From Hemibagrus wyckioides (taxonomy: Eukaryota > Chordata > Actinopteri > Siluriformes > Bagridae), in contig NC_080712.1 of NCBI RefSeq assembly GCF_019097595.1, forward strand, positions 23,998,646 to 24,062,645: a stretch of DNA of 64,000 bases, in the 5' to 3' direction. A program made the position numbers and the translations under genes. This document shows positions 58,805 to 64,000 of this stretch, one piece after another. Below the pieces are notes generated by a model. That model did not search any database and was not told where the DNA came from. It saw only the letters and a list, made by a program, of their open reading frames with translations. Numbering within the stretch: the first letter of the stretch is position 1; each line of letters starts with the position of its first letter.

Positions 58805-60095
58805 ATTTAATTTTTGATCCAGACTAAGCCTCCACTATGCAATAACTCCTAGGTGACATTATCTTAAGCTGTGTCCCGTATGACTTGATATGCACTTACA
58901 CTATGTAGTCTACCATCTAGAAGGGTAGTGTCTTTTGGTACTAATTGGAAGTCTAATCTGTGTCCCAGTTGATGCCAAATAACGTCAAATCCATGGAATT
59001 CAGTGCTGCTAGTTTTAGTGAATAATCACACAATCTGGGCTAATTTAAAATACATTTGTAAGATGTCTTGTCCACCAGAGTGTCACTGACCATCTTGACA
59101 ATTTTTTTCTCATCCAGGGTCAGCATCTGGTAGCCCCGCCCCTCTTCCGTTACGAAAGAAAAGCTGCAAGCATTGAATTGTTCGTTCTACATGGTTGAAT
59201 GAGTGCATTATGTGGGTACCTCTTCTTGCTGGAATTGTTAAAATGAATGCACTACTGATATTATTTACATTAAAAATGGCATAGAAAAGTATGGGACACA
59301 TCTTTAGACTGTCGATGTACAATGCATTCAGGTTCCTAGTGTTTTAGTGCAAACTTCCGCCTCAGACATTCAGCCAGCAGGTCGTGAGTGTATGCATATG
59401 GCACACAGAACTGGAAACACTTCATCAGTTTTGAAGTCATCAGCTGTTTGGTTGGATTCTACAAGATTTCTGGTAGTTGTGTGTCGCATTTTTCTAACAG
59501 GCCGCCTGGAAACAAAGCTGTCGTTATGCTCTACTTCCCTCATGGAAGAAGGAAGCCATCATGTTTACAACTGTGACAATGACTGCTTGTGAGGATCAGC
59601 TAAAAGCTGGATTTTCCAAATGATAAGAAGTTCACAGTATCGACTTATTAATTTGCACAATTTGGTTGCACACCAAATTGTCTGTTATTGTAGGAACATC
59701 GACTTTACATTTTCATGCCATTAAATATGACACTGAACAAAATGTCTTTGGCCAGTAAAAGCTGCTATGGAGTCCAGATCTTCTGCTGTCAGTCTGAAGC
59801 TCTGAACTCTATAGTAGCTTATATTGGCCAAGGACCGAGCAAGAGGGAGTCTGACTGACATGTAAAACAACCAATCACAGTTCACTACACTAGAAACTAG
59901 TGCAAACAAGAAAACTGAAGCTGCACCATCTACCACAGTGATGAAAGGAGACCTCATGGCTCTCCTATTACAGTATTTCCCACATGCATGATAGTTGCCT
60001 TTGCATTTAAACTGAAGTTGTTTTTATATGACAAATGACAACTTTTAAAACTTAATTGTCACCAACATTAACAAACAACAACAAACAAGCATAAA
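58805..60095. other. Intronic sequence, nothing recognised
   Basis: No gene or repeat family supported. Confidence 0.45.
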
Positions 60096-60099
60096 CAAT

Positions 60100-60640
60100 T
60101 TATTTTGTGAAAGTGAAACCATGCATTAAGTGTCTAGACTTTGGAGTGGACACACACCTCAGTGTCCCAATCCCATGCCTATGATCTGACAGCATCAGGC
60201 TGGGTGTAAATGTTAACCAGAGATTCTCCGGCTTTGAAGCCAGCTTGTAATGAAACGGTGTGTTAAAGCTCTGTTCAAAAGGAAGGTTACGGCTGGATTT
60301 TTTTTCCATTCCTGCTCTGCTGTATTTCCTGAGAGAATGGCTTCTTAAGCTCCTGTCCGTGTGTTTATCAGCGTCCGCCAATCTGTATTTCATATTCACC
60401 AGACGTAGCTGACAACCTCCGCTCCTCTCCTTTCATCCGTGCCTTTGGACAAGCGCTTTGGTTTGAACTGTTAAAAGTTGTTTAAAAGTGGAAATGGCAT
60501 TTGAGGCTGAAGCTTGACCTTTTTCTAGCAATCTCCAATCCCCAGCCGCAAAAACAGTGATAGATGGCCTTAATGGTACAGCGTCACTAGCAGGTCTGCA
60601 GCACATACACACACATAGGGGAGAACCGACACAACACTAA
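60100..60640. promoter_or_regulatory. Candidate conserved noncoding island
   Basis: Non-repetitive block with balanced composition (gctgacaacctccgctcctc near 60408). The minus-strand frame here has no recognisable domain. Confidence 0.2.
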
Positions 60641-61806
60641 CACGCTTGTTTTCTCTAAAAGCAGACATAGAAATGAGACTTTAATCATGCATGCACAAGT
60701 GCATCACTTCTCCTCAATTGTCTAAAGTCAAAAAAGCAGGATTTGGGGGGAACAAAAGCCAATTTTCTGCCATATAGTTTTACTTTTTTTTAATATTATT
60801 ATTTCTCAGGCTGCTAAGAGTAAGCAAGGTGACAGCAATGAGAGAGAAAAGATACACACACTAACTTAACAATCAGTGAAAAGTGCATAAATGGGCTATT
60901 TTTATTTAAATCATAGTTAAATATTACCACATAAAAAAAATTAAATGGAAAATACAATAAATAAATTCATTAATAAAAAGCGTAATGATCAATTACAATT
61001 TTGAAATAGATGATTGCTTTATGCTTGCTTTTGCACATGGCCATAATGAATAAGTGATTATCTTTTTCTTTCTTCTTTTTTTTTTTAAACACTTCATGCT
61101 ACCATTAAAGGAAATCACATGCAGTATTGAATGCATAATGTTGTTTTTCCTTATGTATAAAGTTACAGGGTTTTTTTGCTGATACAGTTGACCTGTGTTA
61201 CATTACTACTGTGATGCTTTGCCATCACTGTGATGATCTGTTGTAACTTACTGAAGTTATGGGGAAACGTGCACGTGATAAAAGGTTATGATTGTGCTGA
61301 TTCTCCCCTATACACATTTAATAAAAACTAGACTTAGAGCTCACTTACAAAACACTTGAGTGAGCCAAACTGAATAGTAATTATAAAAGAAAAGAAGGGA
61401 AATTACCAAAAAGTGCAAATACAATAAAAAAAGGAGGAATAAATGTAGAGGGAAGAAACAAATTAAAATGGTCTTTGCTACTACTACAAAAGTCTTTATA
61501 TCAGTTGTAGTGTTGACATGCCACATACGAAAACACACCTTTAAGTAATTCACCAGTAAATCGAAGGAGAGATCATTTTAAAGCAGGAAAAACACAGAAT
61601 CACAGGTTTTTTTCCATTGATATCACCAGGGTCACCATATATACACTATTTTTCCAAACAAACATATGTTTATTCCTTTTCTACAATCAGGTAAATGTGA
61701 CAGAGATCCTGACACTAGATTAAGAAAAGCAAAAGTCCATGCAATTTATTTTAGTACACAAAACATTAACTCATCCACTAAGGCCAATGAAAAGTAGAGA
61801 ATGTAC

Positions 61807-62240
61807 ACTACAATTCAAAAGTTTGGGATCACTTTGCTTGTTTTCCAGTTGTGCACCGAGGTTTAGTAGTTTGCACTGTTCTATCAAGGCCATTTTGAGC
61901 CTGTAAACAAACCCACAGCTCCTGATGATCCAGATACTAAGCTAACTAAAAAGGCCACTTTTATTGCTCCCTTAATCAGTACAGAGTTCAGCTGTGCTAG
62001 CACAAAAGGGTTTTCTAACAATCAATTAGCCTCATAAAAATGATTAGCTTGGATTAGCAAACATAACAAGAGATTGAAACAGAGGACTGATGGCTGCTGA
62101 TAAAGGGCTTCTGGGTGACAATGTAGATCTTTCTGTAAAAATAATCTGATTCATTTTTGAAATGGATAGAAATAGATTTTTTTTTGGAAAACAAGGAAAT
62201 TTCCAAGTGATCTTAAACCTTTAAACAATAATGTATATTA
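61807..62240. mobile_element. Tc1/mariner-type MITE
   Basis: Inverted ends: acactacaattcaaaagttt with gggatcacttt on the left, and the decayed reverse complement (aagtgatcttaaacctttaa) on the right. It has no coding capacity and is about 430 bp long. Confidence 0.7.
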
Positions 62241-62439
62241 ACTACAGGGATGTTTTTGGTTAGTTGGAAGGAAACTGGAGTGCTCAGCTTATGCATATAC
62301 AGGCAAGGGGAACAGTGCAAACTGTTTCCTCTTACAATACAGTAACATTAACTGGTATTTTTATTTAACATATTGATCATCATTATATTAGTTTAAATGT
62401 TTTATTTAGAACTGCTCCATTAAATAAGTTAAAATAAGT

Positions 62440-62885
62440 TCCAGCATTATTTAGCCAAAAGTATTTGGAAAGCTGACCATAACCATGTGACCATTCCATA
62501 ACAATGAACACTAATATAGAGTTAGTTCTCCTTTGCTGTTGTAATAACCTCCACTCATCTGGGAAGGCTTTCCATTAGATGTTGAAGCGTAGCTGTGGGG
62601 ATTTGTGCTCATTCAGCTAGAAGAGCATTAGTGAGGTCAGGTACTGATGTTGAGTGAGGAGACCTGGCTCACAGTCAGTAACTCAATTTATCCCAAAAGT
62701 TGTTGAGTGAGGTTGAGGTCAGAGCTCTGTGCAGGCCACTCGGGTTCTTCCACTCCAGCCTTGGCAAAGCATGTTAATATGAATCACTTTGTACACAGGA
62801 GCATTGTCATAATGGAACATGTTTGGACTTTTGGGTCTTTTGTTCAAGTGAAAGAAATTCTTATATGCTGTAGCATTAAAGACAT
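62440..62885 (-). mobile_element. Tc1-like fragment (family C)
   Basis: It contains ccaaaagtatttggaaagct, gggaaggctttccattagat and gagtgaggttgaggtcagag, matching the right arm of the 14.6-15.5 kb foldback. Confidence 0.7.
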
Positions 62886-63049
62886 TTTAAAATAAGTAAA
62901 AGCCAAAATCAACATTATTGCCATTGCTTCTCATTACTGATGTGTTGAATGAGGGAAGAGATATCGTTTCTTCAGGACATAGTGCTACATTTAACATGAA
63001 ACAGCAACAGACAACAGAGCAAACAGTCAGACAACAGACTATACACAAC

Positions 63050-64000
63050 ACTATACAACTGACTACACAACAGACTACACAACAGACTACACAACAGACT
63101 ACACAACAGACTACACAAGAGACTATACAGCAAACTACACAACAGACTACACAACAGACTACACAACAGACTATACAGCAAACTACACAACAGACTATAC
63201 AACAGACTACACAACAGACTATACAGCAAACTACACAACAGATTACACAACAGACTATACAGCAAACTACACAACAGATTACACAACAGACTATACAACA
63301 GACTATACAGCAAACTACACAACAGATTACACAACAGACTATACAGCAAACTACACAACAGACTATACAACAGACTACACAACAGACTATACAGCAAACT
63401 ACACAACAGATTACACAACAGACTATACAGCAAACTACACAACAGACTATACAGCAAACTACACAACAGATTACACAACAGACTATACAGCAAACTACAC
63501 AACAGATTACACAACAGACTATACAGTAAACTACACAACAGACTACACAACAGACTATACAGCAAACTACACAACAGACTACACAACAGACTATACAGCA
63601 AACTACACAACAGACTACACAACAGACTATACAGCAAACTACACAACAGACTACACAACAGACTATACAGCAAACTACACAACAGATTACACAACAGACT
63701 ATACAGCAAACTACACAACAGACTACACAACAGACTATACAGCAAACTACACAACAGATTACACAACAGACTATACAGCAAACTACACAACAGATTACAC
63801 AACAGACTATACAGCAAACTACACAACAGATTACACAACAGACTATACAGCAAACTACACAACAGACTACACAACAGACTATACAGCAAACTACACAACA
63901 GACTACACAACAGACTACACAACAGACTATACAGCAAACTACACAACAGACTACACAACAGACTATACAGCAAACTACACAACAGACTATACAGCAAACT
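63050..64000. repeat. 12-bp minisatellite with a higher-order pattern, runs off the window
   Basis: The unit actacacaacag and two variants (actatacagcaa, attacacaacag) repeat about 79 times in larger blocks of 24-36 bp. Twelve is a multiple of three and no unit contains a stop, so both strands stay open: Thr/Gln repeats on plus (to 63529), Leu/Ser/Cys repeats on minus (341 codons). Confidence 0.97.

Noticed and set aside
62918..63997. Long Thr/Gln-rich (plus) and Leu/Ser/Cys-rich (minus) reading frames
   Set aside because: Both are produced by the 12-bp minisatellite and have no non-repeat domain, so they are not called genes.
63050..64000. CRISPR-like regular repeats
   Set aside because: There are no unique spacers; the units are contiguous variants of one 12-mer, and the genome is eukaryotic.

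Overview
The window looks like vertebrate nuclear DNA, most likely a teleost fish. It is AT-rich, its genes are split into short exons by GT..AG introns, and it is full of microsatellites, decayed Tc1/mariner transposons, tRNA-type SINE fragments of the DANA/Mermaid kind and CR1/L2-class LINE tails. The SINE type hints at an otophysan such as a catfish, but that is only a guess. I see no rRNA or tRNA gene, CRISPR array or prokaryotic operon.

Two genes can be supported, both on the minus strand and in tandem. (1) Positions 14473-27100 carry the last five coding exons (8 to 12) of parkin, prkn, an RBR E3 ubiquitin ligase of mitophagy. Exon lengths are 62, 150, 87, 118 and 110 nt. All splice phases agree, and the end of RING1, the IBR, the REP element and RING2 are recognisable, including the catalytic Cys. 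Exon 7 was not found up to base 64000, so the right-hand 37 kb reads as one very long prkn intron. (2) Positions 420-12298 carry 19 exons of an ankyrin-repeat, six-transmembrane TRP-like cation channel. I rebuilt it exon by exon; every junction is phase-consistent and about 783 residues are covered. Its 3' end may lie beyond base 1. It does not fit a named vertebrate TRP family from what can be read: no canonical TRP box, a VDEYEF motif in the pore segment, and a coiled-coil-like tail.

Layout: 1-12.3 kb channel gene, with a nested Tc1 in intron 2; 12.3-14.2 kb intergenic; 14.2-27.1 kb prkn exons 12 to 8, whose introns hold several Tc1 relics, a Tc1 foldback and a perfect 93-bp inverted repeat; 27.1-64 kb repeat-rich prkn intron 7. 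This intron holds Tc1 relics (one split by a LINE), GATA and GACA satellites, a few non-repetitive islands that could be conserved regulatory DNA, and from 63.0 kb to the window edge a 12-bp minisatellite.

The most interesting items are the unassigned TRP-like channel directly downstream of prkn, the perfect inverted repeat at 16430-16624, and the (CT)n microsatellite that serves as the polypyrimidine tract of prkn exon 9.
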